64,000 nucleotides of DNA from Tepidicaulis sp002389665 (GTDB lineage: Bacteria; Pseudomonadota; Alphaproteobacteria; Parvibaculales; Parvibaculaceae), in NCBI RefSeq assembly GCF_965222285.1, contig NZ_OZ244942.1, positions 3,410,001 through 3,474,000 of the forward strand, read 5' to 3'. The position numbers and the translations under genes are program-made. This document shows, one piece after another, positions 23,724 through 33,250 of this stretch (the stretch's first letter is position 1; each line of letters begins with the position of its first letter). A model generated the notes under the pieces. That model had not been told where the DNA came from. It did not search any database and saw only the letters and a program-made list of their open reading frames with translations.

Positions 23724-24953
23724 ATGGAAGCAACCCAGCAGGGTGCGGACGTTTTTTTCGTGCTTATGGGCGCGATCCTCGTTTTTGCGATGCATGCGGG
23801 GTTCGCGTTTCTGGAAGTCGGCACGGTCCGTCATAAGAACCAGGTCAACGCCCTGGTCAAAATCATCGTCGATTTCGCGATTTCGACGCTCGCCTATTTC
23901 TTCGTCGGTTATTCGGTCGCGTATGGGGTGGATTTCCTCGTTTCCGCCGCCGTGCTCGACGGTTCGGCGGAAGGGAGCCCCTTCGCCAAGCAGGGCTTCG
24001 ATCTCGTCAAATTTTTCTTCCTGCTCACTTTCGCAGCCGCCATTCCGGCAATCATTTCCGGCGGCATTGCCGAGCGGGCGAAATTCTGGACCCAGGCCAT
24101 GGCGACGGCCGTCATTGTCGGCCTCATCTATCCCTTCTATGAGGGCATCGTCTGGGGCGGCAATTTCGGCCTGCAGGACTGGCTAAGCGAAAGCTACGGC
24201 GCCGCCTTCAACGATTTCGCCGGCTCGATCGTCGTCCATGCCGTGGGCGGCTGGATCGCGCTCGGCGCGGTCATCCTGCTCGGCCAGCGCCGGGGCCGCT
24301 ATACCTCGGACGGGCGCGTCGTCGGCGTGCCGCCTTCCTCGATCCCGTGGCTGGCGCTCGGCTCCTGGCTGCTCTGCGTGGGCTGGTTCGGCTTCAACGT
24401 CATGTCCGCTCAGTCGCTGGAAGGCGTCTCGGGCCTCGTCGCCATGAACTCGCTTCTGGCCATGGTGGGCGGCATTCTCGTCGCGCTGATCGTCGGCAAG
24501 AACGACCCGGGCTTCATCCATAACGGCGCGCTGGCGGGTCTCGTCGCGGTCTGCGCCGGCTCCAACGTGATGCATCCCATCGGCTCGCTCCTGGTCGGCG
24601 GCGCAGCCGGGGCGATCTTCGTTATCTTCTTCAACCTCTGTCAGAACCGCTGGCGCATCGACGATGTGCTGGGCGTCTGGCCGCTGCACGGGCTCTGCGG
24701 GCTCTGGGGCGGCATCGCCTGCGGCATCTTCGGCCAGGAAGCCCTTGGCGGGCTGGGCGGCGTTGCCTTCATGAGCCAGCTCATCGGCTCGCTGGCAGGC
24801 GCCGCTTACGCACTGGCAGGCGGCTTTGCGGTCTACGGGGCATTGAAACTGCTGCTCGGTATCCGCCTTTCGCCGGAAGAAGAAGCGCAAGGCGCCGACC
24901 TTTCGATCCACAAGATCGGCGCCAACCCGGAATCGGAAATGGCCCCGCGCTAA
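23724..24953 (+). CDS. amt: Ammonium transporter (second Amt paralogue)
   Basis: 409 residues without a cleavable signal peptide, so its N-terminus differs from AmtB. Eleven membrane segments are expected. The twin pore histidines are in SIVVHAVGGW and WPLHGLCGLWGG, and GWFGFNVMS corresponds to the family signature. It is clearly diverged from the upstream AmtB and is a second Amt/Mep/Rh-family type rather than a recent copy. CACGGAGG precedes the ATG at normal distance. It has its own regulatory region with a sigma-54-like promoter and its own terminator, so it is not simply an extension of the glnK-amtB operon. Confidence 0.94.
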   Translation: MEATQQGADVFFVLMGAILVFAMHAGFAFLEVGTVRHKNQVNALVKIIVDFAISTLAYFFVGYSVAYGVDFLVSAAVLDGSAEGSPFAKQGFDLVKFFFLLTFAAAIPAIISGGIAERAKFWTQAMATAVIVGLIYPFYEGIVWGGNFGLQDWLSESYGAAFNDFAGSIVVHAVGGWIALGAVILLGQRRGRYTSDGRVVGVPPSSIPWLALGSWLLCVGWFGFNVMSAQSLEGVSGLVAMNSLLAMVGGILVALIVGKNDPGFIHNGALAGLVAVCAGSNVMHPIGSLLVGGAAGAIFVIFFNLCQNRWRIDDVLGVWPLHGLCGLWGGIACGIFGQEALGGLGGVAFMSQLIGSLAGAAYALAGGFAVYGALKLLLGIRLSPEEEAQGADLSIHKIGANPESEMAPR

Positions 24954-24979
24954 GCGGCCTATTCCGCCCACGGAGACAG

Positions 24980-25020
24980 AACGCCCGGCTCCCGGTCTTA
25001 GGATCGAGGCCGGGCGTTTT
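24980..25020 (+). terminator. Terminator of the second amt gene
   Basis: AACGCCCGGC (24980-24989) pairs perfectly with GCCGGGCGTT (25009-25018), giving a 10-bp stem with a 19-base loop and ending in a TTTT tract. Confidence 0.85.
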
Positions 25021-25061
25021 GCATACCGCCCGCCCGAAAAGCAGACAGCTCACCTGAAAAG

Positions 25062-25076
25062 TTAACGAAACGTTAA
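25062..25076. promoter_or_regulatory. Candidate CtrA binding site upstream of the aminotransferase-ftsK genes
   Basis: TTAACGAAACGTTAA is a perfect full CtrA motif, TTAA-N7-TTAA. It lies about 200 bases before the aminotransferase start, the first gene of the run that includes ftsK. CtrA is the alphaproteobacterial cell-cycle regulator that controls many division genes. A hairpin (CCTTATGCCGCC with GGCGCATAAGG, one bulge) lies between the motif and the gene at 25206-25236. Confidence 0.55.
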
Positions 25077-25275
25077 TAAAAAACTTCACATTGTCTGGAT
25101 AAAGTGCTGATTACGCACAGGTTTTTCCCCGGACGCGCCTGTTAAACAGGCTGGACGGATTCGCGCGCATCGGTTTAAGATCACCCCTTAAGTCATTGAT
25201 GTTAACCTTATGCCGCCAGACTGACGGCGCATAAGGCATGTCCGGCAGCGTACCGGGCGGGAAAGCGGGGGAAAG

Positions 25276-26481
25276 ATGGCTGACGCGCAGGACCGTTTTG
25301 CTGCATTGCCGGAAAGCCCGTTTCCGCGGCTGAACGATCTGTTGGCCGGCATAAAGCCCGGCGCCGAGCCTTTGATGATGTCGCTCGGTGAGCCGCAGCA
25401 TCCTTTTCCCGATTTCGTTCGCGAGGAACTGCGCGCCCATGAAGCCGATTACGGACGCTATCCGCCGATCATCGGCACGGCAGGCTTCCGCGACGCGGTG
25501 GCAGGCTGGCTCGGGCGGCGCTTCGATCTGCCGGTCGGCGCGGTCGATCCCGATACGCAGATCCTGCCCGTCAACGGCACGCGCGAGGCGCTGTTCAATA
25601 TCGCGCTCCTCGCAAGCCCGCCGGAAAAGGCCGGCAAGCAGCCCGCGATCCTGATCCCCAATCCTTTTTATCAGTGCTATGCCGCCGCCGCGCTTGCCGC
25701 GGGCGCCGAGCCCCGCTACATCGCCGCGCGCGCCGAAAACGGCTTCCTGCCCGATTTCGAAGGCCTGCCGGGCGATCTTCTGGCGCGCACGTCCATCGTC
25801 TATTTCTGCTCGCCCGCCAACCCGCAAGGGGCGGTGGCTGACAAGGACTATCTCAAACGCCTCATCACGCTCGCGCGCCATCACGGGTTTCTGCTGGTGA
25901 TGGATGAATGCTATTCGGACATCTACGACAAGGTACCGCCTGCAGGCGCGCTTTCTGCCTGCCTTGAGCTGCCGGTGCCTGCAAGCGGGGATGCATTTGA
26001 AAACGTCATCGTCTTTCACTCGCTTTCCAAACGCTCCAGCCTGCCGGGCCTGCGCTCCGGGTTTTGCGCGGGCGACAAGAAGCTGATGATGCGCTTCCGC
26101 TCCTTCCGCAATATCGCCGCGCCGCAAAGCCCGCTGCCGGTTCTGGCGGCGGCGGCAGCAGCCTGGAACGACGATGCCCATGCCGCCGAGAACCGCGCGC
26201 TTTATCAAAAGAAGATCGATGCGGCTGAGCGCATTCTCGGCAACCGCTTCGGCTTTTACCGGCCCGCCGGCGGCTTCTTCCTCTGGCTCGATGTCGGCGA
26301 CGGGGAAGCAGCAGCAAGGCAGATCTGGGAGAAGGGCGGCGTGAAAGTGCTGCCCGGCAAATATCTTTCCCGCGACGATGAAGCGGGCAATCCGGGCGAG
26401 GCCTATATCCGCGTGGCGCTCGTCCATCCGCAAGACACGACCGAAGACGGGCTGAAACGGCTCGCAAACGCGCTCGGCTAA
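25276..26481 (+). CDS. Class I/II PLP-dependent aminotransferase
   Basis: 401 residues, fold-type I. The PLP lysine is Lys252 in FHSLSKRSSLPGLRSGF; cofactor-binding features include PNPFYQCYAAAA, CSPANPQGAV and DECYSDIY. The closest functional group by pattern is the succinyldiaminopimelate aminotransferase (DapC)-like set of class I enzymes, which would place it in lysine and peptidoglycan precursor synthesis; other amino-acid specificities are possible. It starts after GGGGGAAAG and ends 35 bases before ftsK, so the two are probably co-transcribed. The pairing with ftsK recurs in alphaproteobacteria. A CtrA-type motif lies upstream. Confidence 0.9.
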   Translation: MADAQDRFAALPESPFPRLNDLLAGIKPGAEPLMMSLGEPQHPFPDFVREELRAHEADYGRYPPIIGTAGFRDAVAGWLGRRFDLPVGAVDPDTQILPVNGTREALFNIALLASPPEKAGKQPAILIPNPFYQCYAAAALAAGAEPRYIAARAENGFLPDFEGLPGDLLARTSIVYFCSPANPQGAVADKDYLKRLITLARHHGFLLVMDECYSDIYDKVPPAGALSACLELPVPASGDAFENVIVFHSLSKRSSLPGLRSGFCAGDKKLMMRFRSFRNIAAPQSPLPVLAAAAAAWNDDAHAAENRALYQKKIDAAERILGNRFGFYRPAGGFFLWLDVGDGEAAARQIWEKGGVKVLPGKYLSRDDEAGNPGEAYIRVALVHPQDTTEDGLKRLANALG

Positions 26482-26516
26482 AGCGCCGATCCGCACGCAC
26501 GGCAAAGGACAAGGAT

Positions 26517-29102
26517 ATGGCGGTTCTCAAATCCCTGCGCAGCCCGCTCGCCCTGCTTCCCATGGGCACGCGCCTCTTCTTGCGCGACCGTATGCAGGAA
26601 CTGTTCGGCCTGGCGCTTGCCGCAGGAAGCCTTTTCGCGCTCGCCGCTCTTGCAAGCTGGAACGGGAACGATCCGAGCCTCAACCGGGCAACGGGCGCCG
26701 AGCCTGCCAATTGGATGGGAATGGAAGGGGCGGTCCTCTCCGACATTCTCTATCAATCGCTCGGCCTTGCCGCCTTGCTCTTTGCCCTGCCGCCCATGCT
26801 CTGGGGCATCCGCTTTCTGCGTCATGATCCTGCCGCCATGCCTTGGGCCCGCGCGGGCGCCTGGCTCATTGCGGCGATCTTTGCCGCACTCGCCTTCAGT
26901 TTTCTGCCGAGCCCCGATATCTGGCCGCTGCCTTCGGGCCTTGGCGGCTTTATCGGCTCCAGCCTTGCCGCGCTTGGCATCGACTCGCTGAGCTGGGCGA
27001 TCGGCGAGGAAATCGCCTCCGGCCTGTCGGGTCTGCTCGCAGGCCTTCTGGCGATCGCGCTTTTCGCTTTTGCCGCCGACATAAGAGGCGAGCATATCGA
27101 AGCGCTGCAGGAGCGCTGGCTCGATTGGCGCGATGCCCGCGCCGAGCGCAAAGCCGAGGTACAAATGAACCGCCCGGCCAAACGCGTGAAGGCCGCGCAA
27201 GAAAAAGGGGCCCGCAAAACGGGCCGCGTGCAAAGCCGCCCGGATGTCGAGCCCTCGCGCCTGCGCATTCTCTTCTATCAGGTCTCCGATCTTGCCTCCG
27301 GCACGGCGGACCGCTTGCTGCGCCGGGGCGATTATGCGCCGCTCAGCGAAGAGGAAAAAGACCGCGCCCGCGCCGGTCTCTTCGGCAAGCGCGGCGCTGA
27401 GGAAGAAATTTACGAGGAAGAAGATTACGCGGACGATTATGAGGACGGTTACGAAGACGATGAGGCGCTTTACGATGAAGCGCCCGCCGCGCGCCGCCGC
27501 GTAAAAGTCTCCCGCCCGCAAAACAAGGTCAAACCCTCCAAACGCGCGGCCCGCGAAGCCCAGCCGAAACTGAAATTCGTTGCCGAGGATTTCAACCTGC
27601 CTGCGCTCTCGCTGCTCACCGCGCCCAAGCGCCCGAGCGCCGATGAGGTCATGAGTGACGAGGCGCTGGAACAGAACGCGCGCATGCTTGAAGGCGTGCT
27701 CGACGATTTCGGCATTCGCGGCGAGATCATCAATGTGCGTCCCGGCCCCGTCGTCACGCTTTATGAACTGCGCCCGGCGCCCGGCATCAAATCATCGCGC
27801 ATCATCGCGCTGGCCGACGACATTGCCCGTTCGATGAGCGCGGTCTCCGCCCGCGTCGCCGTCGTGCCGGGGCGCAACGTCATCGGCATCGAGCTGCCCA
27901 ACACGAAACGCGAGACCGTCTTCCTGCGCGAGCTGCTTGCCACCGCCGATTATGAAAACAGCCGCGCCAAACTGCCTTTGACGCTGGGCAAGAATATCGG
28001 CGGCGAGCCCATTATCGCCGATCTGGCGCGCATGCCGCATCTTCTCATCGCCGGCACCACGGGCTCGGGTAAATCGGTCGGCATCAACGCCATGATCCTC
28101 TCGATCCTCTACCGCTTCTCGCCGGAGGATTGCAAACTCATCATGATCGACCCCAAGATGCTCGAGCTTTCCGTCTATGACGGCATTCCGCATCTTCTCG
28201 CCCCCGTCGTCACCGAGCCGAAAAAAGCCGTCGTCGCCCTGAAATGGGTGGTGAAGGAGATGGAAGACCGGTACCGGAAAATGTCGAAACTCGGTGTACG
28301 GAACATCGAAGGCTATAATGTGCGCGCCGCCGAGGCCCTCGAGAACGACGAGACGATCACCCGCACCGTGCAGACCGGCTTCGACAGGGAGACGGGCGAG
28401 GCGATTTACGAAGAAGAGGAAATGACCCTCGAACCGATGCCCTTCATCGTCGTCATCATCGACGAGATGGCGGACCTGATGATGGTCGCGGGCAAGGAAA
28501 TCGAAGGGGCGGTGCAGCGCCTTGCGCAAATGGCGCGCGCGGCGGGCATTCACATGATCACCGCGACGCAGCGCCCCTCCGTCGATGTTATTACCGGCAC
28601 GATCAAGGCGAACTTTCCGACCCGTATTTCCTTCCAGGTCACCTCGAAGATCGACAGCCGCACGATCCTGGGCGAGCAGGGCGCCGAACAATTGCTCGGC
28701 CAGGGCGACATGCTCTACATGGCCGGCGGCGGGCGCGTTTCGCGCGTGCACGGGCCTTTCGTTTCCGACGAGGAAGTGGAAAAGGTCGTCAAGTTCCTGA
28801 AGAAACAGGGCGTGCCGGAATATCTCGATGCCATTACCGCCGAAGAAGAAGGCGGGGAGGGCGATCCCTTCTCCCTCGATGGCGGCGGCTCGGGCGATGA
28901 TCTTTACGATCAGGCCGTGGCGATCGTCGGCCGCGACAAGCGCGCCTCCACATCTTATATCCAGCGGCGTTTGCAAATCGGCTATAACCGCGCCGCCCGG
29001 CTGATCGAAAAAATGGAAGATGAAGGCGTCGTTTCCCCCGCCAACCATGCCGGCAAACGCGAAGTGCTGATCGGCGAACCGGGAGACGGCGTGCGCTATT
29101 GA
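26517..29102 (+). CDS. ftsK: DNA translocase FtsK
   Basis: 861 residues. The N-terminal part has four membrane segments (about residues 25-190) that anchor FtsK at the division septum. A charged linker includes an acidic, tyrosine-rich stretch near 300-325. The motor has Walker A GTTGSGKSVG at 513-522 and Walker B FIVVIIDEMADLM near 642-654. The C-terminal gamma winged-helix domain (about 795-861), containing STSYIQRRLQIGYNRAARL, reads the polarity sequences that direct translocation to dif. FtsK couples chromosome segregation and XerCD dimer resolution to cytokinesis. It follows the aminotransferase and precedes lolA. Confidence 0.97.
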   Translation: MAVLKSLRSPLALLPMGTRLFLRDRMQELFGLALAAGSLFALAALASWNGNDPSLNRATGAEPANWMGMEGAVLSDILYQSLGLAALLFALPPMLWGIRFLRHDPAAMPWARAGAWLIAAIFAALAFSFLPSPDIWPLPSGLGGFIGSSLAALGIDSLSWAIGEEIASGLSGLLAGLLAIALFAFAADIRGEHIEALQERWLDWRDARAERKAEVQMNRPAKRVKAAQEKGARKTGRVQSRPDVEPSRLRILFYQVSDLASGTADRLLRRGDYAPLSEEEKDRARAGLFGKRGAEEEIYEEEDYADDYEDGYEDDEALYDEAPAARRRVKVSRPQNKVKPSKRAAREAQPKLKFVAEDFNLPALSLLTAPKRPSADEVMSDEALEQNARMLEGVLDDFGIRGEIINVRPGPVVTLYELRPAPGIKSSRIIALADDIARSMSAVSARVAVVPGRNVIGIELPNTKRETVFLRELLATADYENSRAKLPLTLGKNIGGEPIIADLARMPHLLIAGTTGSGKSVGINAMILSILYRFSPEDCKLIMIDPKMLELSVYDGIPHLLAPVVTEPKKAVVALKWVVKEMEDRYRKMSKLGVRNIEGYNVRAAEALENDETITRTVQTGFDRETGEAIYEEEEMTLEPMPFIVVIIDEMADLMMVAGKEIEGAVQRLAQMARAAGIHMITATQRPSVDVITGTIKANFPTRISFQVTSKIDSRTILGEQGAEQLLGQGDMLYMAGGGRVSRVHGPFVSDEEVEKVVKFLKKQGVPEYLDAITAEEEGGEGDPFSLDGGGSGDDLYDQAVAIVGRDKRASTSYIQRRLQIGYNRAARLIEKMEDEGVVSPANHAGKREVLIGEPGDGVRY

Positions 29103-29196
29103 CCCGGCGCTGCTGCGGGCGAAGGTTAAGCGCGGTTAACCAAATGCCGCGCTGCCGCCCGCCTACCTCCTTCTTTCCGCCACATTGGACCGCTAT

Positions 29197-29919
29197 ATGA
29201 GCGTCATGGATAAATACCATCACGACAGCTATCCCGGTGACGAGCAGGCAGCGAACCGCCGCCAGATCAAGCTCGTGCTCGCCGCGCTTGCAGGGCTTGC
29301 ACTTCTGCTGCTTGTTCTTGTCGGCGCGCCTTATGCGCAGGCAAGCGAGACGGAAGCAAACCTCAGCGCCGAGGAAGCTGCCGATGTGGACCGCGCTTCG
29401 GGCTATCTGAATTCCGTCGGCCATATGCAGGGCGCTTTCCTGCAGGTCAATCCGGACGGCACGCTTTCGGAGGGCAATTTCTATCTGCGCCGGCCGGGCC
29501 GCATGCGCTTTGAATACGCCGCCCCGCAGGAACTCCTGGTCGTTGCCGACGGCACCTGGGTGATCGTCAAGGAAGACGAAAAGGCGCCCGCCGAGCGCTA
29601 CCCTTTGAACGCGACCCCGCTCAACATTCTGCTTTCCGATCCGGTGAACCTGCGTGAGCGGGCAGAGGTGCGCCGCGTGGAAGAGGAAGCGGGCATCCTG
29701 CGCGTTACCCTTGCCGATGCAACGGGCGAAGCGCCGGGTGAAATCACCCTCGTCTTCGATGAGCCGGAGTTGCATCTGCGCCAATGGATCGTAACGGACG
29801 CCCAAGGCCTTCAGACCACCGTTGCCTTGCGCAATATCGAGTATGGGCAGAAAGCCGATAACGATCTTTTCGTCGTCAAAGGCGAAAGCCGCCCGGCGGT
29901 TTCAGGCGGCGGCCGCTGA
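29197..29919 (+). CDS. lolA: Outer-membrane lipoprotein carrier protein LolA family
   Basis: 240 residues from ATG 29197. A positively charged N-terminus and a strong hydrophobic segment (about 24-43) ending AQAS form a long signal peptide. The mature part has the LolA pattern: VGHMQGAFLQVNPDGTLSEGNFYLRRPGRMRFEY splits into MQGAFLQ and GNFYLRRPGRMRFEY, with VIVKED following. LolA shuttles lipoproteins across the periplasm from LolCDE to LolB; alphaproteobacteria usually lack a recognisable LolB. The TTG at 29185 is an alternative start with no advantage. Position after ftsK agrees with the common alphaproteobacterial order. Confidence 0.92.
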   Translation: MSVMDKYHHDSYPGDEQAANRRQIKLVLAALAGLALLLLVLVGAPYAQASETEANLSAEEAADVDRASGYLNSVGHMQGAFLQVNPDGTLSEGNFYLRRPGRMRFEYAAPQELLVVADGTWVIVKEDEKAPAERYPLNATPLNILLSDPVNLRERAEVRRVEEEAGILRVTLADATGEAPGEITLVFDEPELHLRQWIVTDAQGLQTTVALRNIEYGQKADNDLFVVKGESRPAVSGGGR

Positions 29920-30038
29920 GCCTTCCGGCAAGCGCGGTATCCCGCTCATTTTCTTAAACAAATGGCCGGAAAAGCACACCCTTGAGCGCCGCCCCCTCTT
30001 GACCATGGAGGGGGAGCGGGGGTTAGCTTAATGCCACC

Positions 30039-30881
30039 ATGATCCAAAAAACTAAACACGATGCCGCCCGCAAGGGCCTGAGACGGCCCATCGTCGCCAT
30101 TCCCTGCGACATTAAAATGATGGGCGTTCACCCCTTCCATGCCGTAGGCGAAAAATACATCAAGGCCGTGAATGAAGGGGCAGGCTGCCTGCCTATCCTC
30201 ATTCCCGTCATGCCCGACCCGCTGGCGCTCGAAGAGATTTTCGCTGTCGCAGACGGCATCTTCCTCACCGGCTCCTGGTCGAACGTCCATCCGCGCCATT
30301 ATGCCGGACCCGCCTCGCGCGAAGGCACGCTGCATGACGAGCAGCGCGACGCGCTGACCCTGCCGCTGATCAAGGCATGCATCGAACGCGGCCTGCCGCT
30401 TTTCGCCGTCTGCCGGGGTTTCCAGGAACTCAATGTCGCTTTCGGCGGCACGCTCCATCAGCACATTCATGAAGAACCGGCCGAAGAAGGCTATGCGCCG
30501 CGTTTCGACCATCGGGACAAGAAAGACGATCCGGTGGAAGTGCAATACGGGCCTGCCCACAAAGTGAGCACGGTGCCGGGCGGTTTCCTGGCACAGCTTA
30601 CCGGTGAGAGCGAGATTACGGTCAATTCCTTGCACGGCCAGGGCATCGACCGGCTGGGCGAGGGGCTGGAGATCGATGCGCGCGCGCCCGACGGCACCGT
30701 TGAAGCGGTGCGCGTCAAGGAGGCCGCCGCCTTTGCCTATGCCGTGCAATGGCACCCGGAATGGCAGTTCTGGAACAACCCCGTTTCCCTTAAACTCTTC
30801 CAAGCCTTTGGCGAGGCCGTGCGCGGCCATGCCGAAGCGGCACATGACGAAGAAACAAAGAACCAGGTGACACATGCCTGA
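30039..30881 (+). CDS. puuD: Gamma-glutamyl-gamma-aminobutyrate hydrolase-like class I glutamine amidotransferase
   Basis: 280 residues. The class I glutamine-amidotransferase nucleophile is Cys125 in FAVCRGFQELNV, and the His/Glu pair is in QWHPEW (His239, Glu241). PuuD-type enzymes release GABA or related amines from gamma-glutamyl conjugates in the glutamylated-putrescine pathway. The 3' end overlaps the next gene by eight bases; that gene is a glutamine-synthetase-like gamma-glutamylpolyamine synthetase, so ligation and hydrolysis are genetically coupled. The exact amine is inferred. A related hydrolase for other gamma-glutamyl compounds remains possible. Confidence 0.9.
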   Translation: MIQKTKHDAARKGLRRPIVAIPCDIKMMGVHPFHAVGEKYIKAVNEGAGCLPILIPVMPDPLALEEIFAVADGIFLTGSWSNVHPRHYAGPASREGTLHDEQRDALTLPLIKACIERGLPLFAVCRGFQELNVAFGGTLHQHIHEEPAEEGYAPRFDHRDKKDDPVEVQYGPAHKVSTVPGGFLAQLTGESEITVNSLHGQGIDRLGEGLEIDARAPDGTVEAVRVKEAAAFAYAVQWHPEWQFWNNPVSLKLFQAFGEAVRGHAEAAHDEETKNQVTHA

Positions 30882-32232
30882 GGGCGAGCGAACGAATATC
30901 GAAAAATGGTTGAAGGACCGCCGGGTCACGGAAATCGAATGCATGGTGCCGGACATGTCCGGCATCGCCCGCGGCAAGATCCTGCCGACGAAGAAGTTTC
31001 TCGACAGCTACAACAATGAGACCCTGCGCCTGCCGGAATCGATTTTCGGGCAGACCGTGACGGGCGACTATATCGATGAAAGCGCAATCCTGAGCGAGAT
31101 CGAGCCGGACATCATTCTCGTGCCCGACGTTTCGACCGTGCGCATGGTCCCCTGGTATGACGAACCGACCGCCCAGGTAATCTGCGACGCGGTAAACCGG
31201 GACGGCACGAAAGTTTCCATCGCGCCGCGTTCCGTGCTGCGCCGCATTCTCGCGCTTTACGAAGAGCAGGGCTGGTACCCGGTCGTTGCGCCGGAACTTG
31301 AATTCTATCTCGCCGCCAAGAATATCGACGCGGACTATCCGCTTGAGCCGCCGATCGGCGCGAGCGGGCGCCCGGAAAAGGGCCGCCAGTCCTACGGCAT
31401 CGACGCAGTCAACGAGTTCGATAACATCTTCGAGGACATGTACGATTTCTGCGAGGCGCAGGAAATCGACATCGATACGCTGATCCATGAAGCCGGCGCC
31501 GCACAGGTTGAAATCAATTTCAACCATGGCGACCCGCTGGAACTGGCGGACCAGGCCTTCCTTTTCAAACGCACCGTACGCCAATGCGCATTGCGCCACG
31601 GCGTCTATGCCACGTTCATGGCCAAACCTTATGAGCATGAGCCGGGTTCGGCCATGCATATCCACCAGTCGGTGGTGGATAAGAACGGCAAGAACCTTTT
31701 CGCCTCACGCAATGGGCGCGACACGAAACTCTTCCATCACCATATTGGCGGGCTGCAGAAACATCTGCCCACCGCCATGGCGATGATCGCGCCGAACGTG
31801 AACTCCTACCGGCGGATCGTGAAGTGGAACGCCGCGCCCATCAACACACACTGGGCGCAGGAAAACCGGACGGTGGGCCTGCGCGTGCCCGAATCCGACG
31901 CCAAAGGCCGGCGCATCGAAAACCGCGTACCCGGCGCCGACGCCAACCCTTACCTTGCTATCGCCGCCTCGCTAGCCTGCGGCTATCTCGGCATGATGAA
32001 CGAGCTCAAACCTTCAAAACCGAAAGAGGGCGTTGCCTACGAATCCCGCGGCTTCGCGCTGCCCAAGCATCTTCTCGACGCGCTGGGCAAATTGCACACG
32101 AACCGCGAGCTGAAAGAAGTGATGGGCGAGGAATTCGTCACCGTCTTCATGGAAGTCAAAGACGTGGAATACAACGCCTATCAGCAGGTCATCTCCGCCT
32201 GGGAACGCGAGCACCTTCTGCTCAATGTTTAG
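30874..32232 (+). CDS. puuA: Glutamine synthetase family gamma-glutamylpolyamine synthetase
   Basis: 452 residues, shorter than GlnA. The catalytic domain shows the GS pattern: PELEFYL, HEAGAAQVEINF with metal-binding glutamates, the histidine motif GSAMHIHQS and the substrate-region RVPGADANPYL. The N-terminal beta-grasp begins EIECMVPDMSGIARGKILP, typical of the PuuA/GlnA-III type rather than ammonium-assimilating GlnA. PuuA ligates glutamate to putrescine using ATP, protecting the amine for oxidation. It overlaps the puuD-like gene, and an aminotransferase of the putrescine class lies 2 kb downstream. No adenylylation-site tyrosine motif was recognised. Confidence 0.9.
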   Translation: MPEGERTNIEKWLKDRRVTEIECMVPDMSGIARGKILPTKKFLDSYNNETLRLPESIFGQTVTGDYIDESAILSEIEPDIILVPDVSTVRMVPWYDEPTAQVICDAVNRDGTKVSIAPRSVLRRILALYEEQGWYPVVAPELEFYLAAKNIDADYPLEPPIGASGRPEKGRQSYGIDAVNEFDNIFEDMYDFCEAQEIDIDTLIHEAGAAQVEINFNHGDPLELADQAFLFKRTVRQCALRHGVYATFMAKPYEHEPGSAMHIHQSVVDKNGKNLFASRNGRDTKLFHHHIGGLQKHLPTAMAMIAPNVNSYRRIVKWNAAPINTHWAQENRTVGLRVPESDAKGRRIENRVPGADANPYLAIAASLACGYLGMMNELKPSKPKEGVAYESRGFALPKHLLDALGKLHTNRELKEVMGEEFVTVFMEVKDVEYNAYQQVISAWEREHLLLNV

Positions 32233-32253
32233 AGCCAGCGCTAAGACTGGCGT

Positions 32254-33213
32254 TTAAGACCGGGGGACATCGAGCTCTTCAAGAAATGTCCGGTATGCCT
32301 GACCGGTATCGGAAGGCCGGTCAAGCATCGGCACGTGCCCGCAGCCATTGAGCTCAACAAGCGTGTCGTTGGGCAAAAGATCAGAGAGAGCCTGCGCGCC
32401 GGTAATGTGAAAGACGCGGTCCTCCCGGCACCAGACGATAAGCGCGGGCTGCACCAGCTTAGGGGCAAGCGCTTCCAGCCGTTCGGCTTTAGAAGCGCCG
32501 ACTTCCTCCCAAATCCGTTCATTGTCGTTTGCAAGGGCCGCTTCGCTTTTCGCCCAATCATTGAAAACGGGACCGGGAATGTAAGGTGCGTCGGGAAAGA
32601 GCCAGTCCATCCGGCTTGCAAAGCCTGCCTCGCTTGTCACCACAAGCGGGCGCTCGCCGCGGGCAAGGGCCCGCTCCATATCGCTCGCCACGGGGGAGGT
32701 GACGCCAGCCGCACTGCCGATGAAAGCGATGGAGCGGACCCGGCTGGGGAAGCGGTGCGCCAGCATGCCGGTGAGCTGCCCGCCCATGGAACTGCCTGCA
32801 AGATGAAAGGGGCCGGGCGCGAGCTCATCGAGCGCGGCCATCAACCGCGCCGCTTGCCGGTCATAATCATAAGCACCGTCGCCCAGCACCGTGTTCTCGC
32901 CGAAGCCGGGCAGGTCCGGAATGACGACGCGGTAGCCGTCAAGCGCGCGGGAGAAATCGATCCAGTGTTCTTTGCGCGCATAAATGCCGTGCAGCAAAAC
33001 CACGGTCGGCCCTTCGCCGCCCTCAAGGTAATGCACCGGCCCGAACGCCGTCTCCGCGACTTTCGCTTCCAGTCCCGCCGAAGCCCTGAGCCCAGCCACC
33101 AGGAGACGCGCCGTCCCTTGCGGAAAGAGCAGGGTGAGAACCCAGAAAAAAAGAACCAGCCCTGCCAGAACCCCTGCCGCCCAGTACCCACCACGGCCCG
33201 CCGTCAATCTCAT
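32254..33213 (-). CDS. Alpha/beta hydrolase with N-terminal membrane segment
   Basis: 319 residues. A hydrophobic segment (about residues 9-30) anchors or exports the protein. The alpha/beta-hydrolase fold follows, with oxyanion-region VVLLHGIYARKEHW, nucleophile elbow AGSSMGGQLTG and the C-terminal catalytic His in NGCGHVPMLDRP. The substrate (ester, lactone or similar) is unknown. The gene is transcribed leftward and diverges from a TetR-family regulator 132 bases away. A CGTATACT direct repeat lies close to its start codon, so control by that regulator is likely. It converges with the puuA-like gene with only 21 bases between stops. Confidence 0.88.
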   Translation of the reverse strand: MRLTAGRGGYWAAGVLAGLVLFFWVLTLLFPQGTARLLVAGLRASAGLEAKVAETAFGPVHYLEGGEGPTVVLLHGIYARKEHWIDFSRALDGYRVVIPDLPGFGENTVLGDGAYDYDRQAARLMAALDELAPGPFHLAGSSMGGQLTGMLAHRFPSRVRSIAFIGSAAGVTSPVASDMERALARGERPLVVTSEAGFASRMDWLFPDAPYIPGPVFNDWAKSEAALANDNERIWEEVGASKAERLEALAPKLVQPALIVWCREDRVFHITGAQALSDLLPNDTLVELNGCGHVPMLDRPSDTGQAYRTFLEELDVPRS

Positions 33214-33250
33214 CCCGCTCTCCCTGTCTCATCTGTGTTGTTGATGACGA

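Noticed and set aside
29126..29139. TTAA-N6-TTAA upstream of lolA
   Set aside because: The spacing is six, not the seven of CtrA sites, so I do not call it.
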